Assembly: GCA_002049455.2 (NCBI GenBank)
Contig: KV918894.1
Coordinates: forward strand, 62,001 to 126,000
Direction of reading: 5' to 3'
From: Porphyra umbilicalis
Taxonomy: Eukaryota; Rhodophyta; Bangiophyceae; Bangiales; Bangiaceae
Length of the DNA: 64,000 nt
Below the pieces are notes generated by a model. It had not been told where the DNA came from. It did not search any database and saw only the letters and a list, made by a program, of their open reading frames with translations. How positions within the stretch are numbered: position 1 is the first letter of the stretch; each line of letters starts with the position of its first letter. The translations under genes were made by a program, and so were the position numbers. Shown here in pieces: positions 1 through 12,200 of the stretch.

Positions 1-340
1 GGCACCCGCCGGCAACCAGGGCGACGCCCCCGCAGGCGCGTCGCCCACTGCGGCGCTCGTCGGCCACAGGGGGAGCGCCTCACCGGTGCTCCGCTGAACA
101 TGGCGACTACCAGCCATAGCGACAGCGCCCGGCCGGCCCACGGCCCAACCTGGTGACCGCCAGCGCTAGGGGCAGCGCCCTACAGGCGCACCGCCCACCC
201 CGGCGACATCCAGCATTAGAGGCAGCGCCTCACCAGCGCCCCGCCAAGCCCGTCGCCTGTCGGCACCAAGGGCAGCGCCTCACCGGCTCACCGTCCCACC
301 ACGCGCCGCACGCCGGCAACAAAGGCCGCGCCTCACTGGC
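1..340. repeat. 50-bp degenerate minisatellite
   Basis: A motif of the form GGCAGCGCCTCACC recurs at about positions 21, 71, 121, 171, 221, 271 and 323, giving a 50-bp period. Copies are diverged by point changes and small indels, and each contains a GGCGAC/CCAGC segment. The open frames across it on both strands are a product of high GC with few stop codons and have no protein-like composition. The array probably starts left of the window. From 341 to 612 the sequence keeps the same composition, but I cannot follow the period with confidence. Confidence 0.7.
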
Positions 341-612
341 GCAGCGCCGACCGCGGCGCCCGCGAGCAACGAGGGAGGCAACTAGCGCCACCTTGGCCAG
401 GAAAAGCAGCCTCATGCGCCGCTTGCTCACTGTGGCGCCGCCGGCGATGGCGACGCGCCAGCGCTGCCGACAACCACGGTGCCGAAAAGCGGCACCACCC
501 CGTGGGCGACACGCCCACCACCACGGCTGCCACCACGCCGGCAAGCAACCGCAGCCCCGCCGGTGACACGTTCACGTCGACGATCGGCTGCAGAGTCCTG
601 GCCCGCCGGCGA

Positions 613-3600
613 CGAACACCTCAGGATTTCGGGCCGCATGACGTGACAACGACGGCCGAGTCGATCCGAGGCGGAAAGAGACGTCCTCGGCGGCGACCGC
701 CCACGTCTCGATCGCCGCATCGGCGTCCACAACGACGCGAAGGCAAGACGGATGGCCGCGTTTCACCGCGCCCATGCGCTGTTGTTACGTCGCCACCCCG
801 TCTCGTCCCGACCTTGTCGTCTGCCGGGGCCACGCCCCCGACGCGACGCTGCCCGTACTGAGCGTCACGGCACCCCACGGCGGAAGGCGCTGAGCGCCAA
901 TCAGCGTCCCCCGATTGGGGTACGCCAGCACCGGCATCGCCGCCGTGACAACGACGGCCGAGTCGATCCGAGGCGGAAAGAGACGTCCTCGGCGGCGACC
1001 GCCCACGTCTCGATCGCCGCATCGGCGTCCGCAACGACGCGAAGGCAAGGCGGCTGGCCGCGTTTCACCGCGCCCATGCGCTGTTGTTGCGTCGCCACCC
1101 CGTCTCGTCCCGACCTTGTCGTCTGCCGGGGTCACGCCCCCGACGCGACGCTGCCAGTACTGGGCGTCCCGCCACCCCACGGGGGGGGGCCCTGAGCGCC
1201 AATCAGCGTCCCCCGATTGGGGTACGCCAGCACCGGCATCGCCGCCGTGACAACGACGGCCGAGTCGATCCGAGGCGGAAAGAGACGTCCTCGGCGGCGA
1301 CCGCCCACGTCTCGATCGCCGCATCGGCGTCCGCAACGACGCGAAGGCAAGGCGGCTGGCCGCGTTTCACCGCGCCCATGCGCTGTTGTTACGTCGCCAC
1401 CCCGTCTCGTCCCGACCTTGTCGTCTGCCGGGGCCACGCCCCCGACGCGACGCTGCCCGTACTGAGCGTCCCGCCACCCCACGGGGGGGGGCCCTGAGCG
1501 CCAATCAGCGTCCCCCGATTGGGGTACGCCAGCACCGGCATCGCCGCCGTGACAACGACGGCCGAGTCGATCCGAGGCGGAAAGAGACGTCCTCGGCGGC
1601 GACCGCCCACGTCTCGATCGCCGCATCGGCGTCCGCAACGACGCAAGGCAAGGCGGCTGGCCGCGTTTCACCGCGCCCATGCGCTGTTGTTGCGTCGCCA
1701 CCCCGTCTCGTCCCGACCTTGTCGTCTGCCGGGGTCACGCCCCAGACGCGACGCTGCCAGTACTGGGCGTCCCGCCACCCCACGGGGGGGGGCCCTGAGC
1801 GCCAATCAGCGTCCCCCGATTGGGGTACGCCAGCACCGGCATCGCCGCCGTGACAACGACGGCCGAGTCGATCCGAGGCGGAGGAAGACGTCCTCGGCGG
1901 CGACCGCCCACGTCTCGATCGCCGCATCGGCGTCCACAACGACGCGACGGCAAGGCGGCTGGCCTCGTTTCACCGCGCCCATGCGCCGTTGTGGCGTCGC
2001 CACCCCGTCTCGTCCCGACCTTGTCGTCCGCCGGGGTCACGCCCCAGACGCGACGATGCCAGTAATGGGCGTCCCGCCACCCCACGGGGGGGGGCCCTGA
2101 GCGCCAATCAGCGTCACCCGATTGGAGTACGCCAGCTCCGGCATCGCCGCCGTGACAACGACGGCCGAGTCGATCCGAGGCGGAAAGAGACGTCCTCGGC
2201 GGCGACCGCCAACGTCTCGATCGCCGCATCGGCGTCCACATCGACGCGAAGGGAAGGCGGCTGGCCGCGCTTCACCGCGCCCATGCGCTGTTGTTACGTC
2301 GCCACCCCGTCTCGTCCCGACCCTGTCGTCTGCCGGGGCCACGCCCCCGACGCGACGCTGCCCGTACTGAGCGTCACGCCACCCCACGGCGGAAGGCGCT
2401 GAGCGCCAATCAGCGTCCCCCGATTGGGGTACGCCAGCACCGGCATCGCCACCGTGACAACGACGGCCGAGTCGATCCGAGGCCGAGAAAGACGACCTCG
2501 GCGGCGACCGCCCACGTCTCGATCGCCGCATCGGCGTCCGCAACGACGTGAAGGCAAGGCGGCTGGCCGCGTTTCACCGCGCCCATGCGCTGTTGTTGCG
2601 TCGCCACCCCGTCTCGTCCCGACCTTGTCGTCTGCCGGGGCCACGCCCCCGACGCGACGCTGCCCGTACTGAGCGTCACGTCACCCCACGGCGGAAGGCG
2701 CTGAGCGCCAATCAGCGTCCCCCGATTGGGGTACGCCAGCACCGGCATCGCCGCCGTGACAACGACGGCCGAGTCGATCCGAGGCGGAGGAAGACGTCCT
2801 CGGCGGCGACCGCCCACGTCTCGATCGCCGCATCGGCGTCCACAACGACGCGACGGCAAGGCGGCTGGCCTCGTTTCACAGCGCCCATGCGCCGTTGTGG
2901 CGTCGCCACCCCGTCTCGTCCCGACCTTGTCGTCCGCCGGGGTCACGCCCCAGACGCGACGATGCCAGTAATGGGCGTCCCGCCACCCCACGGGGGGGGG
3001 CCCTGAGCGCCAATCAGCGTCACCCGATTGGAGTACGCCAGCACCGGCATCGCCGCCGTGACAACGACGGCCGAGACGATCCGAGGCGGAGGAAGACGTC
3101 CTCGGCGGCGACCGCCCACGTCTCGATCGCCGCAACGGCGTCCTCAACGACGCGAAGGCAATGCGGCTGGGCGCGTTCCACCGCGCCCATGCGCCGTTGT
3201 GGCGTCGCCACCCCGTCTCGTCCCGACCTTGTCGTCTGCCGGGGTCACGCCCCAGACGCGACGCTGCCAGTACTGGGCGTCCCGCCACCCCACGGGGGGG
3301 GGCCCTGAGCGCCAATCAGCGTCCCCCGATTGGGGTACGCCAGCACCGGCATCGCCGCCGTGACAACGACGGCCGAGTCGATCCGAGGCGGAGGAAGACG
3401 TCCTCGGCGGCGACCGCCCACGTCTCGATCGCCGCATCGGCGTCCACAACGACGCGACGGCAAGGCGGCTGGCCTCGTTTCACCGCGCCCATGCGCCGCT
3501 GTGGCGTCGCCACCCCGGCTCGTCCCGACCTTGTCGTCCGCCGGGGTCACGCCCCAGACGCGACGATGCCAATAATGGGCGTCCCGCCACCCCACGGGGG

Positions 3601-4040
3601 GGGGCCCTGAGCGCCAATCAGCGTCACCCGATTGGAGTACGCCAGCACCGGCATCGCCGCCGTGACAACGACGGCCGAGACGATCCGAGGCGGAGGAAGA
3701 CGTCCTCGGCGGCGACCGCCCACGTCTCGATCGCCGCAACGGCGTCCTCAACGACGCGAAGGCAATGCGGCTGGGCGCGTTCCACCGCGCCCATGCGCCG
3801 TTGTGGCGTCGCCACCCCGTCTCGTCCCGACCTTGTCGTCTGCCAGGGCCACGCCCCCGACGCGACGTTGCCAGTACTGGGCGTCCCGCCACCCCAAGGG
3901 GGGGGGCTCTGAGCGCCAATCAGCGTCATCCGATTGGGGTACGCCAGCACCGGCATCGCCGCCGTGACAACGACGGCCGAGTCGATCCGAGGCGGAGGAA
4001 GACGTCCTCTTCGGCGACCGCTCACGTCTCGATTGCCGCA
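613..4040. repeat. 302-bp tandem satellite array with higher-order structure
   Basis: About eleven head-to-tail copies of a 302-bp unit. The segment GACAACGACGGCCGAG recurs at roughly 645, 947, 1249, 1551, 1852, 2154, 2456, 2758, 3060, 3362, 3664 and 3966. Each unit carries a C4ACG9 tract, then CCAATC and GATTGG arms around a 10-base spacer (for example 897-902 and 913-918). Units fall into variants: one reads GGCGGAAAGAGACG, another GGCGGAGGAAGACG. The units beginning near 1820, 2726 and 3330 are nearly identical, as are those near 3028 and 3632, so copies have spread as 604- and 906-bp blocks. All six frames are open over long stretches because the unit lacks stops; I regard it as non-coding. 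It could be pericentromeric, subtelomeric or interstitial. Confidence 0.93.
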
Positions 4041-4940
4041 CTGCCGTTAACACCGCGGCCGCAGCGGCCCACGGCGCGCTCCATCTTCATCCACAGTTCC
4101 AACTCAAGCTGCAGTTACTGCGCTAAGGCATCCACCCGGAAATCACGTCCGGATCGGCCTTCGCGTCTGATCTCGTCCTTCTTGGCGGACGCGTGTCGAG
4201 CATGCGCCCAGCTTGTCGTGGTCATAGCCATGCGACCTTTTGGTGCGCGGCACCTCGTAGCTGACCTTGAACTTGGTAGTTGAGTAAACACCTTGGGACT
4301 GTCGCAGGCGACGGCCCTTGTCGCTGACAACGCCAGCGGAAGACAAAGATGTTGCATGCCCTACCGGGCCCCAGGGCGCTGCGTTTCGTGCACCCTTCCG
4401 CCACCTTCTTTGGCACACCTGTGCCGGTTCTCCGGTGGGTCCCGCCCCACCTGCGGGGCCCGATCCGCCCAGGGAGTACAAGTAACATAGGCCCCCTGGC
4501 ACCCAGTGCGACGCGCCGCGGCCCGAGCGTCTCGTTCCGAAGCGGCGGGGACGCAAGTCACTGACGGGTGCGTGCAGCCGGGGTCTAAGGACCGTGGGTC
4601 CGTTCTCCACGGCCACCGACCTGCCGCCACCGCTCAGCGCTCCACCCCAATCCCACCCCGGGCCCCGAAGACGCCCGGCCGGCACCTCGTCGTCTCCTGC
4701 CGACGACATTGCGGTGCCCCTTGCCCGTCACGAGCCTTGAGCCACGCGTAGTCATCGTTCTGCAGGCAAGTTGCGGAAGAGACGTGATCCAAAACGGCGA
4801 CAGGAACACGGTCGATCACAATGTCCTCCAGTGGCATCGCACCCAAGACAACCCCACCAAGACAACCACAACCGAAGTGCTAGGACGGTTCGTCCCGCGA
4901 GCAGCTACGGCCACAAGCAGGTCTCACCCGGAGCGCCAAA
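4041..4940. other. Non-coding remnant between satellite and putative LTR
   Basis: The satellite homology ends in the middle of a unit near 4040. The following 900 bp have short open frames on both strands but nothing I recognise. If 4941-5209 is the 5' LTR of a minus-strand element, this stretch would be its leader and gag-side internal region. The junction at 4936-4941 (CCAAA then TGTAG) matches the primer-site/LTR junction of the gypsy element at 54845-54851, which supports that reading weakly. Confidence 0.35.
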
Positions 4941-5209
4941 TGTAGCGCAACAGAATGTGGATCAAGTCACAGGGGGGAGGGAAGCATCCCGCACGTGCCC
5001 CCTCCGAACGTGCACTGCTATAGGGCCATCGGACCCGGGAAGTCAGGCCGCCAGAGGTGATGACACAAGGCACGGTTTACTTGCCAGCGACGACGGTGCC
5101 TCCCACCGTCGTCACCCTTCGTCCTAAAAGGGCGGAAACCGTCGCGTGGGCCCAATTCCCCTAATGGGAATTGGCCCGCGCCGCCGACCAACCAATACAA
5201 CTAACTACA
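4941..5209 (-). repeat. Putative solo or truncated LTR (gypsy-like, minus)
   Basis: The stretch starts TGTAG and ends CTACA, the perfect inverted termini expected of an LTR. It is preceded at 4936-4940 by CCAAA, which on the minus strand reads as TTTGG next to the LTR end, like the gypsy element further right. It contains strong hairpins: GACGACGGTG at 5089-5098 pairs with 5104-5113, and CCAATTCCC near 5152-5160 pairs with 5166-5174. Such hairpins are typical of the gypsy DNA in this window. No second copy is present, so the LTR call rests on termini and style only. Confidence 0.35.
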
Positions 5210-5504
5210 ATGCAAGACAAGTCCCCCAATGCGGTAAGTAGATACGAGGGCGAATCGGGACCGGGCGCTCCTACCTGACGTGGCGGCCGGTGGTGCGACC
5301 ACGCGGGAGCGCTCGCCGCCCGACATAACCGCCGCCCCGCGCAGGCCCGCCGGCCGCGGCTACGCGCCGCCAGGCCGGGTTGCTCGCACCGCACGGCCCC
5401 AGGCCCAGTGTGGGCGCAATGCCCGTGCCCCGAGGGGACACCAGGCCCGTGTGTCGGTGGGGATCGTGACCGCCCGACCCCGGCTCCCCCCGCGCGGTGT
5501 CCCG

Positions 5505-6603
5505 GCACCAACCCCGACCAATTGGTGCTACACCGGTCAGGCATCGACCGCCACAAAGCAGAGAGATACGAGTCCGGCAGACGGGCCCACTCCTCACACA
5601 GGGCATCAAACAAACCGTCCAGGGTCGTCAGGGGCTGCGGGCGGTCCCGTGGACGCGCCTCGAGCATGGCCCACAGGTTCTCAATTGCGTTCATGTCGGG
5701 GCTCTGCGGCGCCCAGTCGAGGCGCTGCACGCCATGCAGCGCCATGTACTTTCCCATCTCAAGGGCGCGGTGAGGCCCGCAGTTGTCCTCCAGCAGGAAA
5801 AAGCTGCCGGTGCCGCCGTTCTTGTCCTCAATGAATGGCAACAGGTGCTCTTGGATTATGCCCATATACTGGAACTAATTGAGGCGGCCGTTCACGCGCA
5901 CGAGGGGCGTCCTCCCCCGCGCTGAGAGCGCGGCCCAGACCGACAAGCTCAGCCGTCCCGACTTGAAGGATGGGCGCAAGCATGCGGGCAGGTAGCGCTC
6001 GTGAGAGCGTCGCCACGCCCGCGCCTCCCCGCGCTCCGGCCGCACGGTGAAGGTGCTCTTGTCGCAGAAGGCCACATCCTCTCATCGGCTGAGGGGCCAG
6101 GAGACTGTGTTCAGAGCCCATCTGAGGCGCTGGGACACGTGGCGGCTTGTCAGGTACGGCTTTGTGACCGCCGCGTAGTTGAGCAGGAAGGCCCGGTGAA
6201 GGCAGCGACGTACCGTCCGACTGCACATCTTGTGGGTCATAATCCGGCTCACCGCGGCCGTCAGCTGATCCAGGGAACACGTACGGTGCCGGTACACCAA
6301 AATTTGAAGGTGGCGGCCGTCCCGAGCCGACAAAAAGCGGGGGCGGACGGCACGACGGCGGCGCGCCGCTGTCCCCTTCCGCCGCACCCGCGCCGCAATG
6401 GCCGCCGCCGTGCTCAGGGGCAGCTCTATGCGGGAAGCAATGAAGCGGTTGGTCATACCTGCCTCCACGAGCACCCGCATGGCCTCTCTGGACGCAGGGG
6501 GCACCTCCTTGGAGCCCTTGGAGCGCTCCAGTGTGGCGATGGGGACGAAGACGAGTGAATAACCCCCCCCCCCCCTCCCCCTCGATTGGTCTGGAAAGGC
6601 CAT
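5505..6603 (-). pseudogene. Tc1/mariner-type DDE transposase, two in-frame stops
   Basis: Read on the minus strand from the ATG at 6603, a single frame gives a helix-turn-helix region (GMTNRFIASRIEL, then an Arg-rich block) followed by a DDE_3 catalytic core. Visible motifs are VAFCDKSTF (first Asp), LLEDNCGPHRA (second Asp) and APQSPDMNAIENLW (third acidic residue), in the correct order and spacing for Tc1/mariner enzymes. The frame is interrupted only by TGA at 6082-6084, just before the first catalytic Asp, and TAG at 5875-5877. No frameshift is needed, so decay is recent or slight. The C-terminus dissolves after about 5510. I did not find convincing terminal inverted repeats. It sits beside a broken copia-like pol and probably inserted into that element. 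Confidence 0.85.
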
Positions 6604-6686
6604 TTTCTGCTCGGCGATCGATCGCATCTGGCCCAAATCGGGTGCAATCGTAACATTTTGTCCCCTCCCTGTACCGGGAGCCACCC

Positions 6687-8825
6687 GTGAACATCTGGGT
6701 TGGCCTCCATTCCATCGTGGTGCGTCGCGACAAGTTGGCATGGCTGGATGTCGGTGGGGCCGTGCGGCCCTTCAGCGTGGACAAACTCCGGGTGTACGAA
6801 CCCCCGCAAGTGGCTCGCAGTGTGCCTCCCGCGGCTGGAGGTATCCCACCTGGATCTACCCAGCCGGCTGACCAAGAGAAGCCGCCAGCTGTAGGCGGGA
6901 CCAGGACTCGAGGGCCGGCGGGCGCCGGCGGTCGTGGGGAATCTACCCCTGGTGCGGCGCCAGTGGCAACGGAGCCGGGTTTCACTTCGAGCACCACCGA
7001 GGCATGTCAACGCACGGAGGCCGGTGCGCAGCGGCAGGCTGGTCTCAACGGTGCCGCCCACGCACCAACGCCTCAGTCGCCGCCCGTGAAGGTGGCCGCA
7101 AGCAGTACGGCAGAGCCGCAGGGCTTGGCGACATTACTAGATGCCGTAATCAGCGGTGAGCAGTACCTGGTCTCCGTCGGTGCGGCGTGCCGGGCCATGA
7201 CGCGCAAGGTCCCATCCGCGCGTCTGGGCAACGAAGCACAAGACGTGTAAATCACCAATGACGTCCCGCCGGGGGACCCACGCATTCCCACGGCGGCGTT
7301 CCAGGCGGCGGCCAAGGCGGAGATCGACGGGCTGCTCACCCTTGGAGCAATGAACCCTGTCGCGCGTAGCAGCCTGCCAGCGGGCAGCAACATCATCCGT
7401 GGCCGCGTCGTATTCACGCTCAAGGGTGTGGGTACGTCGGACGAGAACGCCCAAGGCCCGCTATGTCGCGCAAGGTCACCTCGAAAAGGCCAAGCCATTC
7501 ACGGTGCCCAACTTAGCCACGCTGCGGCAGCGGTCCACGCGGTGGTTGGTGTCGACGTCGGTGGTGCTGCGGTTCCGGTTGTTTTCCCATGACATTAACC
7601 AGGCCTACCTGCAGAGCCGCGACAAACTCGCCCGCACGCTGTACCTGTACCCACGCCACGAGGACCGACACCTCTTCGACCTCACCGACGATGGGGTCCT
7701 ACTGCTGGTCCGTCCCTTGTATGGCGTGTGTGACGCGGGTGACTATTTTTTCGTGACCCTGCAGCGGCATGTCCGCGACGACATCCTTATGACCCCGCTG
7801 TCATCGGACCCCGCTCTATACATGCGCAAGGGGGTCAACGGCCTCGTTGGCCTGATGGGCACGTTTGATGATGACTGCCTGTTGGGCGGCACGGACGAGT
7901 TCCAGACTGCTACCAAGACGACGTTGCGGGTATTCGAGGCGAAGCCACGGCAGATGGACGAGATGGAGTGCGTCGGACCCCAGGTCAAGATCTCGCAGCG
8001 CCTCCCCCGCCCCTGTACGTTGGACCAGACGGCGTACGTCGCCTTGCTCACTCTACTCCCCACGGACGCCTCGTACGAGCGGTTCACCTCGGTACGGACG
8101 GCAGTCGCATGGGTCGGGCACACTCGCCCGGACCTTGGGTGTGCCATCAACAAGGCCGCCCAGGTCAGCACGGCGACCTATGATCCCCGCCATGTACACG
8201 CCGTGAACAAAGCCATCAAGGTGTAACAAGCATCCCCCGCCTTAGCACTCCACTACCCGCCCTGGACCGGACTACGTTGCAGCTACGCGCCTATGCCGAC
8301 GCGTCCTTTGCGACCAATGACGACCAGTCGTCCCAGCTGGGCTTTATCACCTTGCTGGTGGATGGGAGCGGACGGGCCCACGTTTTGAGCTTCTCGAGCC
8401 GCAAGTCGCGCCGCGTGGTGCGGTCCGTGATGGCCGGGGATGTCTATTTCTTTGGGGCCGCCTTTGATGAGGCCTACATGCTCCGCCATGACCTGGAGCA
8501 GTTGTACGGCTGCCACATCCCGCTGACCATCCTTAGCGACTCGAAGCAGCTCTTTGACGTTGTCACGCGTGGCTCGCACCCGACGGAGAAGCGTCTCCTC
8601 ATCGACGTTGCGGCGGCCCGGGAGGCCTGCAACCGCCGGGAGATTTCCAACGTCGGTCTCGTGACGAGCGACAACAACATTGCCGACAGCCTCACGAAGG
8701 TGAAGCCCAGCGGCGCGCTCGAGCTGCTCCTGGCGACGGGGGTGGACCGCACCCCCGTTGAGCAGTGGGTCATCCAACCCGGTACCGCGTCTCCGTGTCC
8801 GACCACAGACATCCCGGGAGTGTGA
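6687..8825 (+). pseudogene. Copia-like pol (integrase tail, RT, RNase H), broken
   Basis: The first part (6687-7250) ends an integrase-type tail (WLDVGGAVRPFSVDKLRVY) and runs into a low-complexity linker. The reverse transcriptase starts after an in-frame TAA at 7248 with AKAEIDGLLTLGAMNPV, then changes frame near 7440 into ARYVAQGH, DINQAYLQSRD and a degenerate active-site box reading TFDDDCLLGG. A TAA at 8224 and another frame change lead to the RNase H domain at 8277-8825, with YADASF, MAGDVY and LSDSKQL in place of the usual Asp/Glu/Asp boxes and a terminal ADSLTK motif. These are diagnostic of Ty1/copia RVT_2 polyproteins. Gag and the integrase core are missing to the left, where the Tc1 element lies. 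Confidence 0.85.
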
Positions 8826-8874
8826 GTCGACTCCCCCTGGCCGGCCCGATTGCGGTCAATCTCGGGCCATTCTT

Positions 8875-9257
8875 GTTGACAGTACCAGCGAGGGCTCTCT
8901 AGTGCATGCTTAGTTAGCCACCGATTAGCGGTGCTATTTGTGACGGGCCCCCTTAGCGTGGCCGGACACGGGTGACACGCGGGATCTCCTGACACTGCCT
9001 CTCGGGGGGAACCGAGGGCGAGGAGGAGAGGCGCCCTTGAGGGGCCCTGCGCACGCGTACGCGCGCTGTCACCGGGAGAGCGGGTCTTATGGCTGGCCTC
9101 GGCACGGCTGCGAGCCGCCACCGAGGGGAGTGTCGTTTGTCAATGAATCCCTGAGTAAACCACCGTTGTGGGGACGAGAACGTCTACCGGATCCCCCCCT
9201 TTCCCCGTGACACGGTCGTTCGCAGGCCGAGGGATATCCGACCACTGGCACTAGCCT
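8875..9257 (+). repeat. LTR-like region downstream of the copia-like pol
   Basis: The region lies just 3' of the RNase H stop. The part 8981-9256 is clearly homologous to the reverse complement of 44820-45268, including GGGATCTCCTGACACTGCC at its start and CCACTGGCACTAGCCTG at its end. Relative to that copy, about 175 bp are missing after 9110. TGTTGACAG at 8875 is a possible LTR start. Position after pol and dispersal elsewhere in the window fit a 3' LTR, though the left boundary of homology (8981) is later than the proposed TG start. Confidence 0.55.
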
Positions 9258-12200
9258 GCACTGTCCCTGACGCGATTCTGGATCAATGACGCCCGAAGTG
9301 GATCACCAGAATCGTCGATTCCAGCTTGTTTGCCCATTGCTTTTTCTCCCCACGAACGTCGTTGCCTCGATATCGTCGGCCAGGCAGGAAACATCCATCG
9401 ACAAGGATTCTCGATGGCTTCCGATGGGGCCTTGAGAACCCCATCGACGCGTCCTTTCGGTGGATCTTCGATGGACCCTCGATGACTGTACGCCGAGGAA
9501 GCCGGCTCAGAATCTCCGCTCCCATGATTCGTCGCTTGTGACGGTCGCAGCAAGAGGTTTGTTCAATAGCGTGAGTGTTCTATTACTCAGTTGAACGCAA
9601 TAACTGTTTGACCAGGGTGAACCGTATTTTGGTACGTAATGGACGTGGAGCGTCATTGCAATTAGGCCGACACAGGGCATTCCCCGACAGCACGCCAGCA
9701 CGCGACCCCGGCACACCCTCCCGCTACCGTTGCCGGCGCCCCGCCACGGGGCGGGACAGCTCCCCCGGCCGCTCTGTCGCCGTGGTTCGCGACCACCCCA
9801 CGCGCTTCCTCGCCCCAGCTACGCCCGCGGCGGGGCGCCAGGCGATCCAGCGGCGGCGGTCGGGCCACTGTCGCCGCGACGCCGCGTGGCGCCCCCTTTG
9901 CGGAATCCGTCCGCCCGTCGAGGGACCTCCGCCCGCCCTGTGCGCTCCCCGCGCCGACGACCTGAGAACCCGTCGCCAACGGCGGCAGCAACAGACGAGG
10001 GCCGGCGCGGCTGCCGACGAGGGGGCGGACGCGCCACCGCTGCTGCCAGCCGGACCGGACAGGTGCCACAAACGGTGGCAGGCAAACACGCCAACGCCGC
10101 CATCCCCCCTCCCTCCCTCCGCGAACGTGTAGCGGTAGCGTCGCCACGCCGGCGCCCGGCGGGGTTCGCACATCGGCCGCGCCAGCGCCGCGCGGATCAC
10201 AGGCACGTCGGACGGGAGGGCGGCGCTGAGGGCGCGCGTTCACGCCAACGACGAGGCGGTCGGCGACGGTGTGTGAAATGGGTGGGGGGGCGGGGCACCT
10301 CGCCGCCGCATCCGCCCGGGGGGATGGGGAAGCTCCTCCCGCCCGCGACCGCCACCGCCACCGACGGGGGCGGCGGCGGCCGCTCGGGTGGCGACGGTCT
10401 GGGTGGTGAGGGACACGGCACCGCAGGGGCGGGCCCCCCCCCTAGCATGCCCGCCCGGCAGGGCCAAAGACGCGCAAGCAGAGAAGGGACAGCCCGCTAC
10501 AGTATAAGACCGCGCCTTGCTGGTGGCCATCTCCTCGCGAGCGATTCTCAGACACATAAGTCAGGCCCGTTCGCTCTTGCGGCCTCGCTCGGTCCTTGAG
10601 CAGATAAGCACGTCGTGAATGCCGCACCCTGCTGCTCACATTCCCGTTGCATTACATTTACAGTGCCCCTCCACAGTAAGCAGCATACATGTCGGAGCAA
10701 GATCTGTCCCTTATCCAACGGGGATAGCAGCTGGACCATTCATTCGCGAGAGTGCCCGTGCTGAATGCTAGCTGTAACGGCGGTCAAGACTCTCGGCGCA
10801 GACCGTGAGGCTATAACGGACGTGTTGTTGGGTTCCTGTCAACGGCTGTGTGTCCATCGGGCGATGCACTTCGATGGAGACTCGGATGGGCCCAAAAACG
10901 CCCATCGAATGCCGGTTTCGATGGTCGATGCAGCCCGATGCATGCTCGATGTGATTTCCTGCCGGGCCGACGATATAGCCGGAAAGGGAGTAAACATATC
11001 TGCAGGAAGCTCTAGGGAAGACGCTTCTTTTGGTGCCAGTTGCGCTCGTAGGCTCGAAAAAAAAGAGGGCAGTGATCGATGGGTTGAGCGCACCAAGCGC
11101 TTCTCAGCGTCCAAGTGCCCGAAACATTACGGATCAAGTCGATCGATCGGGATCAAGCTCGCACCAGGAGGTGGCAGTCTGCGAGCCCGCGCGCTTTCTC
11201 GCGGCAGCGTCGGCACATTGTGCGGCACTGGCCATTGTCTCTCAGCCGACAGGCAAAACGGCAGTCCCGCGAGCCGCACCCTCCCGCTGCAACCTTCGCT
11301 CCCGCTCGGTCCTCTCCACTTGCTCAGCCTCCTCACTTGCCCAGCAGCGGCTCAACATGAAACGTGTATACGAAAAACCGCGGCTTATCCTGCCGAGAAT
11401 GAGTCTCCTCCCCGCGCCACCACTGTCTCCCTCGCCGCCGCCGCTGCCTCCCTCGCCCCCACCGCCCCCCACACTGCCTGCACTCTCTTTGTCCGCACAA
11501 GATGGCTCGACGGCGGTAAAAACCAGCATGCCGCCTCGTCGCCCGATGCCCCCCGCCCCGAACTCCGCCCCGGGTCCCACCTCATACGTCCCACCTCGTA
11601 CCCACCCGCGACGCAGCACGGGGCAGCCGACAGTGCAATTGTGGCTCCACCGACACCTGCAACACAGCACCGTCATCCCGCAACTGACGCCCTCCCGTCG
11701 CCGCGGCCTCGCCCGCCCGTCGCCGCAGCCTCGCCCGCCCGTCGCCGCCCACTTGCCGCCCGTCGCCGCCCACTTGCCGCCCGTCGCCGCCCACTTTCCG
11801 CCAGTCGCCGCAGCCTCGCCCGCCCGTCGCCACCGCCTCGCCCCCCCGTCGCCACCGCCTCGCCCGGCCGTCCCAGACGCGTTTCCCCGCCGTCGCCGCC
11901 GCCTCGCCCCCCCGTCGCCGACCGCCGGCGACGGCCACAGCGTAGCTGTGTGCGATCAAGCTGCCGGCATCTGCCCCCCACCGGCGGCCGCTGCCAATGT
12001 TCGAAAGACGTCTAGGGGGGGGCGGGGGGGAAGAAAGCGGAGGGGAGCCGCGCGGGAGGAAGGGGCGGAAGGGGAGAGGGTGTGGGTGGGCGATGGCGTT
12101 TGGCGAGGAACAGCAGCAACTCGGTGAGAAGGGCGCGGCGTCCGCGTGGTGGACCATCGATGCAGAGGACTCGATCGGACTGCTCAGAATCATGATCGCC

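Noticed and set aside
613..4040. Long open frames in all six frames across the 302-bp repeats (up to 301 codons).
   Set aside because: They repeat with the satellite period on both strands, are Arg/Pro/Ser-rich by composition and show no domain. The unit simply lacks stop codons in several frames.
613..4040. Regular spacing suggested a CRISPR-like array.
   Set aside because: The whole 302-bp unit is repeated, with no unique spacers, and the surrounding genes are eukaryotic.
10765..12015. A 416-codon proline/arginine-rich plus-strand frame.
   Set aside because: Its C-terminal part is the 21-bp tandem repeat, and its N-terminal part has the same quality in other frames. No signal peptide, domain or splice evidence.
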